This document shows positions 1 to 8,901 of a stretch of DNA of 64,000 nucleotides, piece after piece. The notes beneath the pieces are model-generated. The model did no database searches and had not been told where the DNA came from. It saw only the letters and a list, made by a program, of their open reading frames with translations. Made by a program: the position numbers and the translations under genes. Numbering within the stretch: the first letter of the stretch is position 1; the number at the start of each line of letters is the position of its first letter. The stretch is from NCBI RefSeq assembly GCF_014641495.1, contig NZ_BMHV01000007.1, positions 1 through 64,000 on the forward strand, in the 5' to 3' direction. The stretch comes from Terasakiella brassicae (GTDB lineage: Bacteria > Pseudomonadota > Alphaproteobacteria > Rhodospirillales > Terasakiellaceae).

Positions 1-6
1 GTTTAC

Positions 7-40
7 TACCGTTCATCGGGGTTAACCCCGATGAACGGTA
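7..40. repeat. 34-bp perfect palindrome
   Basis: Every base from 7 to 23 pairs with 40 down to 24; the centre is GTTAAC and the arms carry CCGTTCATCGGGG. There is no T-run on either side, so it does not look like a simple intrinsic terminator. It lies just before the point (about position 59) where the following open frame begins, inside what looks like an integrated element. It could be a dimeric protein-binding site, a recombination scar or a cruciform-forming element; the sequence alone does not decide. Confidence 0.6.
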
Positions 41-142
41 TCGCAGCATAAATATTAACTCAGGCATCCCACCTTAAATTCGCTGCTAAACTGTCCAACA
101 TATGGGGGCCACTTCTTAGGTAAAGAACAAATCAGATCATAT

Positions 143-715
143 TTGATGACTAAACTAGGCTTAGAGTTTGAAGAATTTGAAGACCTCGCTGAATTAACCG
201 ATGACAAACAAGTCGAGACTCTCAAGAAACGATTGATGGAGTCAAAATCCAAGGAGGTCTTAGCCTACAACGACGCTTTAATTATTCACTATATTTATGG
301 TCGCCGGAAAAAACTTGGCGAGCGGAGCGTAACAAATCAGTATGGCTATCGCACATGGTGGCTAACACATGAGGCATCTGTTCGGAAATATACAAAAGAC
401 CTAGTTGCAAAAAAAGGGTGTCAATACATTATGCGACCAGAGTTCCTCCTAAACTTTATTAGCTTAGCCCCATCCGCAGCCGAAGTGAGGAAGTCATATC
501 AAAATGTATTTCCGACCTTGCTAGGAATACGCCTTTCTGATCGTATTAAAGAAACCGTATTCCTAAGCATGATGAAGTCCGTCAATGAAGCCCAACAACA
601 TGATGATGCAAGGGTTCATGCAAAAGTCCGAGAGATGACGAACCTTCTTATGGCTGATATGGTGAAGAAATATGATAAGGAATTCTCGGATCAAAACTTT
701 AACGATCCTTTTTAG
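143..715 (+). CDS. Hypothetical protein, probably 5'-truncated island cargo
   Basis: I do not recognise a named family. The first usable starts are TTG 143 and ATG 146, but the same frame stays open and protein-like back to position 59, where a stop lies just upstream; no start codon of the common type exists in that extra stretch. This suggests that the 5' part of a longer gene was lost. The protein is mixed alpha/beta-looking, with acidic and aromatic motifs NDALIIHYIYGRR and YRTWWLTHE that loosely recall PIN-like nuclease folds (Asp, then Thr-x-Glu), which is only a guess. It lies in the integrated element next to a converging partial frame. Confidence 0.5.
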   Translation: MMTKLGLEFEEFEDLAELTDDKQVETLKKRLMESKSKEVLAYNDALIIHYIYGRRKKLGERSVTNQYGYRTWWLTHEASVRKYTKDLVAKKGCQYIMRPEFLLNFISLAPSAAEVRKSYQNVFPTLLGIRLSDRIKETVFLSMMKSVNEAQQHDDARVHAKVREMTNLLMADMVKKYDKEFSDQNFNDPF

Positions 716-877
716 GCGATCATCTCGATACCGTGCAAATACACCTGAGGTCAAACGATCTAACGTCAACTGTGATATCGGCTGTTTCAGGATATAATTC
801 ATACGCGACGTTTCTTGGCGGGTAATCAGTTCAGCCAGCGTGATCTGCGACAATGCCGATACATCATCCGGGTTCAT
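563..877 (-). CDS. Small ORF downstream of the integrase, possibly truncated
   Basis: It starts 11 bases after the integrase stop codon on the same strand, which fits a short integrase-operon gene. Roughly residues 1-54 (positions 715-877) read like real protein, rich in Ser, Thr, Leu and Arg. The remainder overlaps the converging gene ending at 715 and turns Ile/Leu/His/Cys-rich, typical of reading the wrong strand. The likely situation is a short gene that has lost its true 3' end at a junction near 715. No function can be assigned. Confidence 0.35.
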   Translation of the reverse strand: MNPDDVSALSQITLAELITRQETSRMNYILKQPISQLTLDRLTSGVFARYRDDRLKRIVKVLIREFLIIFLHHISHKKVRHLSDFCMNPCIIMLLGFIDGLHHA

Positions 878-888
878 CTTAAAGACGT

Positions 889-2154
889 TTATGGACGATG
901 AACGAACCCGTCTTTGTCCAATGTAAAGTCCTTCATGATCTGCTTCATCAGGCGTTTACCGTCCACATGGGAATAGTGGTTTTCGATGAATGCATATGAA
1001 GTCCCCGCCAGTCGCGACAGGTCTTCCATGGATACGCCAGCATATAGTCTGGCGGTGATGCCGAAGTGCCGTAGCGAATAAAATGACAACTTCCGGCCTT
1101 CACGGGATATTCCTGCACCGTTCAGGATTTCATCCCAAAGCGTGTAGAACTGTTTCTTCGAAATAATTTTACCCGTGCGACGATCCGTGAAAATGAAGTC
1201 TTTATTACCGGTGAAATTCGAAGCCTGTTTCAATCTTGTGAAGTGCTGGCCTCCGCGTGCCATGACTGTTCTGGATTTTCTATTTTTGGCGATTTCACTA
1301 GGGATGTTGATTTCAACGAAGATTTCATCCGGGTATTCATCTTGTGTGAATGTCCGAATATTCTCCCATTTGAGTTGCCGCAGTTCCCCAAATCGCATGA
1401 AGGTATTTACTTTGATAATGCAAAAATCTCTGATGATTTTCTTGAGAATGTTGGCATCATTGTCGTTGTTTCGATCAATCCAATCATTTTCCAAATAATC
1501 GTAAATTAAACGCCATTCTTCAAAGGTAAACGTGTCACGTCGATCAGCGTTACGGACCCGTATTTCTTCAAAGTCCACCGTCTCAAAATGAACGTAGCCA
1601 TTACGGTAGCCCCATTTAAACAGGGCATTCAGGGTCGTTTGTTCATTCCTGATGGTAACGTCTTTTACGCCGGGTGACGTTAATCGGCGATGCTGTGCAA
1701 AATTGTAGAACTTCGACTTATCAATTTCGTTGATCTGCCGGTTCGAACCAATTTTAGGATTACGATCTCCAAGGAACTCATAGAGATGCTTGGTCAATTG
1801 GGTTTTGATTGTGTGATAGCGACCTTGGGTAATTACACCCGTCGTCACACGCTGTTGCTGATACTTTAAAAACTCGTCAACAAGCTCGCCGACTTTTAGG
1901 CCGAACAGCTTACGTCCGGTTCGTAGCTGCAACTGAATGTCATAGAATAGCTGTTTACCGCGTTCCAACGCCGTATCGAGATCACGGGTCTTTAACGTCT
2001 TACGGTAATATTTTTTCTCAGCCGGTATCCATGTGCGGAATTGGTAGATGTCACCGTTCTGTCGGGTGCGATAAACGATAGCGTCCCCGCCGAGAATGGG
2101 GTGCTGATCGACAAACGTCTTGGTTGCGGAGCACTTATGTTGAGCGATAATCAC
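889..2154 (-). CDS. Tyrosine recombinase/integrase of a guaA-linked element
   Basis: A phage-type site-specific integrase of 421 residues. The N-terminal part (about 25-75) has the beta-rich arm-binding look of DUF6538-type integrases; a SAM-like core-binding domain spans about 85-190 and the catalytic domain about 205-410. Visible catalytic residues are Arg254 (FMRFGEL), Arg362 in YSLRHF and the nucleophile Tyr394 (ENHYSHV). Two usual histidines are replaced: Tyr359 sits where HxxR normally has His, and Thr385 replaces the His of the LGH box; both changes occur in other integrases of this type. The gene lies about 125 bases from the 3' end of guaA in the same orientation, the normal layout of islands that use this gene as target. 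Confidence 0.9.
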   Translation of the reverse strand: MIIAQHKCSATKTFVDQHPILGGDAIVYRTRQNGDIYQFRTWIPAEKKYYRKTLKTRDLDTALERGKQLFYDIQLQLRTGRKLFGLKVGELVDEFLKYQQQRVTTGVITQGRYHTIKTQLTKHLYEFLGDRNPKIGSNRQINEIDKSKFYNFAQHRRLTSPGVKDVTIRNEQTTLNALFKWGYRNGYVHFETVDFEEIRVRNADRRDTFTFEEWRLIYDYLENDWIDRNNDNDANILKKIIRDFCIIKVNTFMRFGELRQLKWENIRTFTQDEYPDEIFVEINIPSEIAKNRKSRTVMARGGQHFTRLKQASNFTGNKDFIFTDRRTGKIISKKQFYTLWDEILNGAGISREGRKLSFYSLRHFGITARLYAGVSMEDLSRLAGTSYAFIENHYSHVDGKRLMKQIMKDFTLDKDGFVHRP

Positions 2155-2271
2155 CAGAGTATGTAATTCTTCCGTCAGCTAAATTTCTAACCTATTGAAA
2201 AATAACATACCCTGAATGACTATGAAAAGACTGTGTAAAATCTAAGCCTTTGTAATGCTTACGTTTCCAAG

Positions 2272-2288
2272 GTGGGAATTATTCCCAC
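2272..2288. other. Palindrome on the guaA stop codon, candidate att site
   Basis: GTGGGAAT-T-ATTCCCAC is a 17-base perfect inverted repeat whose centre, 2280, is the middle base of the guaA stop codon (2279-2281). The right arm encodes the end of GuaA (Glu-Trp-Glu) and the left arm lies on the integrase side. The 3' end of guaA is a known integration hotspot, and paired inverted core sites are what a tyrosine recombinase binds. No second exact copy of TCCCACTC (2283-2290) was seen in the left 2 kb, so the distal end of the element should be outside the window. Confidence 0.5.
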
Positions 2289-3832
2289 TCGATCGTTCCC
2301 GGTGGTTTACTGGTGCAATCATAGACGACCCGGTTAATACCGCGCACTTCGTTGATAATGCGGTTGGTGACACGGCCCAAGAATTCGTGGTCAAAGTGGT
2401 AGTAATCGGCGGTCATGCCATCGGTGGAGGTTACGGCGCGGAGCGCACAGACGTAATCGTATGTCCGGGCATCGCCCATGACACCGACGGTGCGAACCGG
2501 CAGCAAGACGGCAAATGCCTGCCAGATGGCATCATAGAGGCCAGCATTGCGGATTTCTTCCAGATAGATGGCATCGGCTTTGCGCAGGATATCGCATTTT
2601 TCCGGTGTTAAGGGTTGGCCCGGAATACGGATAGCCAGACCCGGGCCGGGGAAGGGGTGGCGACCGACAAATTTTTCCGGCAGACCCAATTCACGACCCA
2701 GTTCACGGACTTCATCTTTGAACAGTTCGCGTAATGGTTCCACCAGATCCATGTTCATGCGTTCCGGCAAACCACCGACATTGTGGTGGGATTTGATGGT
2801 GACACTCGGCCCGCCTGTGAAGGAAACGGACTCGATCACATCGGGATATAGAGTCCCTTGGGCCAAGAAGTCAGCGCCGCCTGCCGCTTTGGCCTCTTCT
2901 TCGAACACGTCGATGAACAGGCCACCGATCGTTTTGCGTTTTTTCTCTGGATCGATTTCATCGCCAAGGGCATCGAAGAACAGCTTGGAGGCATCCTTGT
3001 GGATCAATTTGATGTTGTAATGATCGCGGAATAAATTCACGACTTCTTCGGCTTCGCCCATGCGCATAAAGCCGGTGTCAACGAAAACGCATGTCAGTTG
3101 TTCGCCAATGGCTTCATGCAAGAGAACGGCGACAACCGAGCTATCGACACCACCGGACAGGCCACAAATGACTTTGCCATTTCCAACTTGTTTGCGAACG
3201 GCGTCAATGGCTTGATCCTTAAAGGCTGCCATTGTCCAGTCACCGGAACATCCCGCAACATTGTGCGTGAAGTTCTGGATCAGTTGCGCGCCGTGCGGTG
3301 TGTGGACCACTTCGGGGTGGAATTGAACGGCGTAGAATTTCTTTTCTTCATTGGCAACGGCGGCAAAAGGTGCACCTTCGGACGTTGCCACAACTTCAAA
3401 ACCCGGGGCCAGTTTGGTGACACGGTCACCGTGGCTCATCCAGACTTGTTCTTTGGCACCGACAGACCAGACACCATCAAACAAGGCACAGTCTTTATTG
3501 ATATCAACAAAGGCCCGTCCGAATTCGTGGTGATCGGATGTTTCGACCAACCCGCCAAGTTGTTGCATCATGGTTTGTTGACCATAACAGATACCCAAAA
3601 CAGGAATGCCCATTTCAAATACTTTTTCAGGCGCGCGCGGGGATTCTGCCCAGGTTACGGACGCCGGACCACCAGAGAGGATGATCCCCTTTGGGTTATA
3701 GTCGTCCAGAAAGCTGTCGGTAATGGAATTGAACGGGTGAATTTCAGAATAGACACCGCTTTCACGCACGCGGCGCGCGATCAGCTGTGTTACCTGAGAT
3801 CCGAAGTCGATAATAAGAATGCGATCGGTCAT
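2279..3832 (-). CDS. guaA: GMP synthase (glutamine-hydrolysing)
   Basis: Converts XMP to GMP with ATP and glutamine in the cytosol, the last step of guanine nucleotide synthesis. The 517-residue length is normal. The class I amidotransferase domain (1-195) has the nucleophile Cys82 in GICYGQQ and His172/Glu174 in FHPEV. The ATP-pyrophosphatase domain carries the P-loop SGGVDSS (226-232). The C-terminal dimerisation domain ends with the conserved KPPGTIEWE. guaB lies about 3.3 kb upstream on the same strand with other genes between. Downstream is an integrase that apparently used the end of this gene as its site without changing the C-terminus. A GGGCGCA hairpin (3861-3884) lies just upstream of the start. 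Confidence 0.98.
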   Translation of the reverse strand: MTDRILIIDFGSQVTQLIARRVRESGVYSEIHPFNSITDSFLDDYNPKGIILSGGPASVTWAESPRAPEKVFEMGIPVLGICYGQQTMMQQLGGLVETSDHHEFGRAFVDINKDCALFDGVWSVGAKEQVWMSHGDRVTKLAPGFEVVATSEGAPFAAVANEEKKFYAVQFHPEVVHTPHGAQLIQNFTHNVAGCSGDWTMAAFKDQAIDAVRKQVGNGKVICGLSGGVDSSVVAVLLHEAIGEQLTCVFVDTGFMRMGEAEEVVNLFRDHYNIKLIHKDASKLFFDALGDEIDPEKKRKTIGGLFIDVFEEEAKAAGGADFLAQGTLYPDVIESVSFTGGPSVTIKSHHNVGGLPERMNMDLVEPLRELFKDEVRELGRELGLPEKFVGRHPFPGPGLAIRIPGQPLTPEKCDILRKADAIYLEEIRNAGLYDAIWQAFAVLLPVRTVGVMGDARTYDYVCALRAVTSTDGMTADYYHFDHEFLGRVTNRIINEVRGINRVVYDCTSKPPGTIEWE

Positions 3833-3860
3833 GGGGCCACCAGATTATGGTCTTGAAGGA

Positions 3861-3884
3861 GGGCGCAACATACATCATGCGCCC
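3861..3884. other. Hairpin between the MAPEG gene and guaA
   Basis: GGGCGCA (3861-3867) pairs with TGCGCCC (3878-3884) across a 10-base loop. It lies 28 bases upstream of the guaA start and 27 bases after the MAPEG stop. There is no U-run after it on the minus strand, so it may be a weak or processed terminator of the MAPEG transcript or part of the guaA leader. Confidence 0.35.
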
Positions 3885-3910
3885 CGACCTCACAATAGGC
3901 AGTCTGTAGG

Positions 3911-4306
3911 TTAAAGGGTAAAAAATGTGGTGATCAGCACAATTATCGTACCGATTAAGGCGGCGAACGTCAGGACCATACCGTAAAACCGGAGTTTGAA
4001 GATCGCTTTACCCACACCAAGGGCATGAAGCAGGCGTCCCAGTAACAGAATCGTCCCAACGACATAGAGTGTCCAATCGAGCGCATGGTTTAGCTCACTC
4101 AATGCCATTAGAAGGAGGCACAAAGGGACATACTCGATAAAGTTTCCATGTGATCGAATAGTGCGGGTCAACTCGTCAATCCCGCCATCGTGAAAGGATA
4201 CACGATGACGCCAACGCGCTTTGATGACGCGGGCGCTTAACAGGATCAACATGACTGTCAGGATGATCGCGTAAACGGGGGTTATAAAAAGTTGGGGGGA
4301 CGTCAT
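3911..4306 (-). CDS. MAPEG-family membrane protein
   Basis: A 131-residue inner-membrane protein with four hydrophobic segments (about 8-25, 57-72, 78-95, 105-129). The stretch RTIRSHGNFIEYVPLCLLL matches the MAPEG signature in which Arg, Asn and Glu line a glutathione-binding site. Bacterial members resemble microsomal glutathione transferases and may detoxify electrophiles or lipid peroxides; the substrate here is unknown. It is transcribed divergently from a TetR-type regulator, with a strong palindromic operator between them, so it is very likely the target of that repressor. Confidence 0.85.
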   Translation of the reverse strand: MTSPQLFITPVYAIILTVMLILLSARVIKARWRHRVSFHDGGIDELTRTIRSHGNFIEYVPLCLLLMALSELNHALDWTLYVVGTILLLGRLLHALGVGKAIFKLRFYGMVLTFAALIGTIIVLITTFFTL

Positions 4307-4328
4307 TTTATTTTCTCCGGTTTGGTTG

Positions 4329-4376
4329 ATTTAAATATGATAAGCGTCATATTTAAATATGATGTATAACATATTT
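4329..4376. promoter_or_regulatory. Operator between the MAPEG gene and tetR
   Basis: ATTTAAATATGA (4329-4340) and TCATATTTAAAT (4347-4358) form a perfect 12-bp inverted repeat with spacer TAAGCG. A second inverted repeat overlaps it: AAATATG (4355-4361) and CATATTT (4370-4376). The word TTAAATATGAT occurs twice 22 bases apart (4331 and 4353), so two regulator dimers could bind about two helical turns apart. It lies between divergent starts at 4306 and 4416 and is the obvious binding site for the TetR protein. Confidence 0.7.
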
Positions 4377-4415
4377 TGGAAAGAGTCGAGTCATTATGCA
4401 GGGAAAGGTTGAGTT

Positions 4416-4982
4416 ATGGGCTATCCGCAAGGACATAAGCAAAAAACACGCGAGCGTATTGTCTTGGCAGCACGTAAGCTTTGGAAACGCGATGGCTACG
4501 ATGGGGCCAGTGTGGACAATGTCATGGCGGAAGCCGGACTGACACGGGGCGGTTTTTATGCCCATTTTAAATCGAAAGACGATTTATTGGTCGAAGCCCT
4601 GTCCGAAACGTTGGCGATTGAAACGATCAATCGACTGAAAGAAGAAGGCATCAATGACGAAAAAGCCATGCGACAGATGATTGTGGATTTTTATATTTCA
4701 AAAACGCATCGGGATCACCCGGATCAGGGGTGTCCGCTGACAGCCCTGACACAAGAAGCGGCGCGTTTTGGTTCAAGACCGCGCAAGGTTTTGGCTTGTC
4801 TGGTGGATCGTTTTTCACGATGGCTGGCCGGTGGGCAATCATCACGTCAGAATGGATTGACGGCTTTGTCCCTGATGGTTGGTGCGGTCACATTGGCGCG
4901 TGCGATAGAAGACGAAAGCCTGAGTGACGAGATACTGGAAGCGTCCAAACAGGAAGTGAAGCGGATTTTACAGATTGAATAA
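4416..4982 (+). CDS. TetR/AcrR-family transcriptional regulator
   Basis: A 188-residue one-component repressor. The N-terminal DNA-binding domain (about 8-55) shows the TetR helix-turn-helix, with ASVDNVMAEAGLTRGGFYAHF containing the conserved Gly-x-x-x-G-x-x-Y-x-H-F turn. The rest is an all-helical ligand and dimer domain of unknown specificity, including DHPDQGCPL, a Cys-Pro motif seen in a TetR subgroup. It is divergent from the MAPEG gene across a double palindrome, so autoregulation and control of that gene are likely. Its 3' end overlaps that of the converging permease by 15 bases. Confidence 0.9.
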   Translation: MGYPQGHKQKTRERIVLAARKLWKRDGYDGASVDNVMAEAGLTRGGFYAHFKSKDDLLVEALSETLAIETINRLKEEGINDEKAMRQMIVDFYISKTHRDHPDQGCPLTALTQEAARFGSRPRKVLACLVDRFSRWLAGGQSSRQNGLTALSLMVGAVTLARAIEDESLSDEILEASKQEVKRILQIE

Positions 4983-5768
4983 AGTCACAACCCATTGGTG
5001 GATTATGTGATCAGGTGATGACCAGATCAGTTTGATCGTCATGGCAAAGCTGATAACGACCAACAAGGGGCGGATAATTTTGCCACCATGTTTCATGGAC
5101 ATGTGCGACCCAAGGTAGCCCCCGACCAACTGCCCCATCGCCATGACCAGACCGACCAGCCAAACCATTTGCCCGCCTAAAATGAAAAAGAGCAGGGAAG
5201 CAATATTGCTGGTGAAGTTTAAAACCTTAGTATGGGCAGTGGCTTTTAAAATATTGAACCCCATCATGGTGATAAAAGCCACGGCAAAGAAAGACCCGGT
5301 ACCGGGCCCAAAGAAACCATCGTAAAAGCCAATGGAAAACCCGAAAAACAAGCCATAGGCCCAAACGCCGATCCGTGCTTTGCGATCTTGTGTACCGATT
5401 TGTGGCTGAAGTAAAAAATAAAAGCCCATTCCAACAAGCAAAAAGGGAATGACGTCAATCAACAAGGACGCATCAATCGCTTGAACCGCCAATGTGCCCA
5501 ACGCGGCCCCGATGAAGGTCATGACGATCATCGGCCAGATTTCTTTAAGGTTCAGGTGTCCCTTTTTATAAAAATTCATTGTGGCGGCGAAGGTGCCGAA
5601 GCTGCCTTGCAATTTGTTGGTGGCCAAGGCTTGCGCCGGGGAAAGGCCCGCCCCAAGCAAGGCCGGCAAGGCAATAAGCCCGCCACCGCCCGCGATGGAA
5701 TCAATCCAGCCTGCGATTAAGGCCACGCAAAAAAGCAGGCCAAGGGTTTCATAGCTGAGGAATTCCAT
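4968..5768 (-). CDS. TSUP (TauE/SafE) family anion permease
   Basis: An inner-membrane protein of 266 residues with about eight transmembrane helices and the family motif DSIAGGGGLIALPALLGAG near the N-terminus. Relatives export sulfite, sulfoacetate or other small organic anions; the substrate cannot be read from sequence. Its ATG overlaps the stop codon of rsmB by one base (TAATG), so its translation is probably coupled to the rRNA methyltransferase gene. There is no obvious functional link to rsmB. Confidence 0.88.
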   Translation of the reverse strand: MEFLSYETLGLLFCVALIAGWIDSIAGGGGLIALPALLGAGLSPAQALATNKLQGSFGTFAATMNFYKKGHLNLKEIWPMIVMTFIGAALGTLAVQAIDASLLIDVIPFLLVGMGFYFLLQPQIGTQDRKARIGVWAYGLFFGFSIGFYDGFFGPGTGSFFAVAFITMMGFNILKATAHTKVLNFTSNIASLLFFILGGQMVWLVGLVMAMGQLVGGYLGSHMSMKHGGKIIRPLLVVISFAMTIKLIWSSPDHIIHQWVVTLFNL

Positions 5769-7051
5769 TACAGACGCTCCAACACAGCGCAGAAAAATCC
5801 GTCACTTTGATGTTGATCGGGGCGCATGGACATGAAATCACCCTCAAACGGGCAGGGCGTTGTTAATGTCTCCGCCCAGACTTGTGAAATGGGCAGGAGT
5901 TTGAAGTTTTTGTTTTCATTGAGAAAACGTTCGATCTGATCTTCATTTTCTCGTTTGAGTAAAGAACAGGTGGCGTAAATCATGCGCCCACCAAGTTTGA
6001 CCAAATGGGCCGCGTTTTGCAAGATGCGCTGTTGGCGTCCTTCTAGATCGTCCAGTAATTCCGGTGTCATCTTCCAGCGGCTTTCCGGTGAACGTCGCCA
6101 TGCACCAACCCCGGAACAAGGGGCGTCAATCAGCAGACGATCCACACGATTTTCAAATTGTTTTAACCACGGGTCGGTTTCATTTTGTATGGGATGCAGG
6201 ACGACATTTGTCACCCCGGCACGTTCCAGCCGACGACGCATTTTATAAAGGCGTTTAGACGAGATGTCCAAAGCATATAAATGGCCTTTATTGCCCATTT
6301 CTGCACCCAAGGCCAATGTCTTGCCCCCTGCGCCGGCACAAAAATCCATGACCAGATCACACCCTTTGGCCCCGCTCAATAAGGCGATAAGTTGGGATCC
6401 TTCATCCTGAATATCAACGATACCGTCCTTGTAGGCCTGAACACCACCCAGTTTGACTTTTTTGGCAGAACGCAGACACAAGGGCGAAAATTCTGTGGTC
6501 GTTGTGTCGATATTTTGTTTGTTCAGTAAGTCCTGAGCTTTATCACAATCAGGATGTAAGCTGTTGATCCGCAGATCAAGCGGCGCTTCTGCATTGAGGG
6601 CCTGAAGGCAATTTTCGAAATCATCGCCCAAAGAAATCCGTAAATCGTCATCCATCCAGTCAGGATATTCCAAACGCACAGAATCGGGTGCTGTTGCAAG
6701 GTCGAGTTGGGCGAGAACAGGAAGGGCCTCGGCTTGTTCTTTTGTCAGTTTGGCCGGGGCATATTGTTCCCCGTTGAACAGGTCGTTCACATCCATATCG
6801 TTGAGTACACAATCCATAAAAACCAGATTTTCTGCGGTTGTGTCCAAATCTGTTTTTTGAGAGAGCCAGCCGAGCTTGGCGCGGTTGCGCAGGATATTGT
6901 AAATTTGATCGTTCACAGCGCGGCGGTCTTTAGAACCGGCATAACGACGGATTTTAAAATAATCGGTAATGATAGTGTCGGCAGGTTTTATGCCTTTTAG
7001 GATTTCATCGACCAGTTCAATGGACGATTGGATGCGCGCTGCCGGTTTCAT
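5768..7051 (-). CDS. rsmB: RsmB/Sun-family 16S rRNA m5C methyltransferase
   Basis: Methylates a cytosine in 16S rRNA (C967 in E. coli) using S-adenosylmethionine. The 427-residue protein has an N-terminal NusB-like RNA-binding region (about 1-140) and a C-terminal Rossmann methyltransferase with MDFCAGAGGKTLALGAEM (SAM site), DAPCSGVGAWRRSP (catalytic Pro-Cys) and YATCSLLKREN (the second, releasing cysteine). Both NOL1/NOP2/Sun cysteines are present. It lies downstream of guaB behind a terminator-like hairpin and is coupled to the permease gene. It could be a sister RsmB-like enzyme with a shifted target. Confidence 0.87.
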   Translation of the reverse strand: MKPAARIQSSIELVDEILKGIKPADTIITDYFKIRRYAGSKDRRAVNDQIYNILRNRAKLGWLSQKTDLDTTAENLVFMDCVLNDMDVNDLFNGEQYAPAKLTKEQAEALPVLAQLDLATAPDSVRLEYPDWMDDDLRISLGDDFENCLQALNAEAPLDLRINSLHPDCDKAQDLLNKQNIDTTTTEFSPLCLRSAKKVKLGGVQAYKDGIVDIQDEGSQLIALLSGAKGCDLVMDFCAGAGGKTLALGAEMGNKGHLYALDISSKRLYKMRRRLERAGVTNVVLHPIQNETDPWLKQFENRVDRLLIDAPCSGVGAWRRSPESRWKMTPELLDDLEGRQQRILQNAAHLVKLGGRMIYATCSLLKRENEDQIERFLNENKNFKLLPISQVWAETLTTPCPFEGDFMSMRPDQHQSDGFFCAVLERL

Positions 7052-7077
7052 TTATTCTTATCCGTTCTGAAAGAAGA

Positions 7078-7104
7078 GAACCCCCGCATCAAATGCAGGG
7101 GTTC
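7078..7104 (-). terminator. Terminator-like hairpin after guaB
   Basis: GAACCCC and GGGGTTC with inner pairs GCAT/ATGC around loop CAA give a stem of 11 base pairs with one C-A mismatch. On the minus strand it is followed by the pyrimidine-rich CTCTTCTTTC, so it probably ends or attenuates guaB transcription before rsmB. Confidence 0.6.
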
Positions 7105-7154
7105 AGAATATCGCAAACTTTTTAGTCTGTCTTCAACTAGAATGCGCTTAAGTC

Positions 7155-8657
<1,503 letters not shown>

Positions 8658-8746
8658 TTATATATACACAGGTCTTACCAACATTCCACAAGATTCATGC
8701 AGCGCAGCAAACTTTTTTTCAATAAATCGAAAATAGTTCTTGCAAA

Positions 8747-8761
8747 TGATAATGATTATTA
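8747..8761. promoter_or_regulatory. Fur-box-like iron-response site
   Basis: TGATAATGATTATTA matches 14 of 15 bases of the 7-1-7 Fur consensus TGATAAT-n-ATTATCA. It lies between guaB (start 8630) and the DUF2325 gene (probable start 8902), about 140 bases upstream of the latter. Alphaproteobacterial iron regulators include Fur, Mur and Irr, so which one binds is open. Confidence 0.55.
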
Positions 8762-8805
8762 ATAAAGTTTTAAGTGTCCCGAGCGCGGGATGCTGTGAAA
8801 CGATC

Positions 8806-8858
8806 GTCCGGGCCTTGTGTTTTGGTTTCTTCTTCTCCCCAAAATGTAAGGCCCGGAC
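8806..8858 (+). other. Long hairpin in the DUF2325 leader
   Basis: GTCCGGGCCTT (8806-8816) pairs perfectly with AAGGCCCGGAC (8848-8858), and inside it TTTTGG pairs with CCAAAA, giving an extended stem with a pyrimidine-rich loop. A smaller hairpin, TCCCG-AGCG-CGGGA, lies at 8777-8790. Both sit between the Fur-like box and the gene start. No U-run follows, so a leader structure, RNA element or bipartite binding site is more likely than a terminator. Confidence 0.5.
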
Positions 8859-8901
8859 AATTCGACAGCCAAGATTTCCAGATGATGTTATGGAGTTTTC
8901 G

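Noticed and set aside
65-75. ATCCCACCTT as the second att copy
   Set aside because: Only nine bases match, in inverted orientation to the guaA-side sequence; not a direct repeat.
3098-3856. Long open frame antisense to guaA
   Set aside because: It mirrors a well-conserved gene, and its amino-acid mix is typical of a reversed frame.
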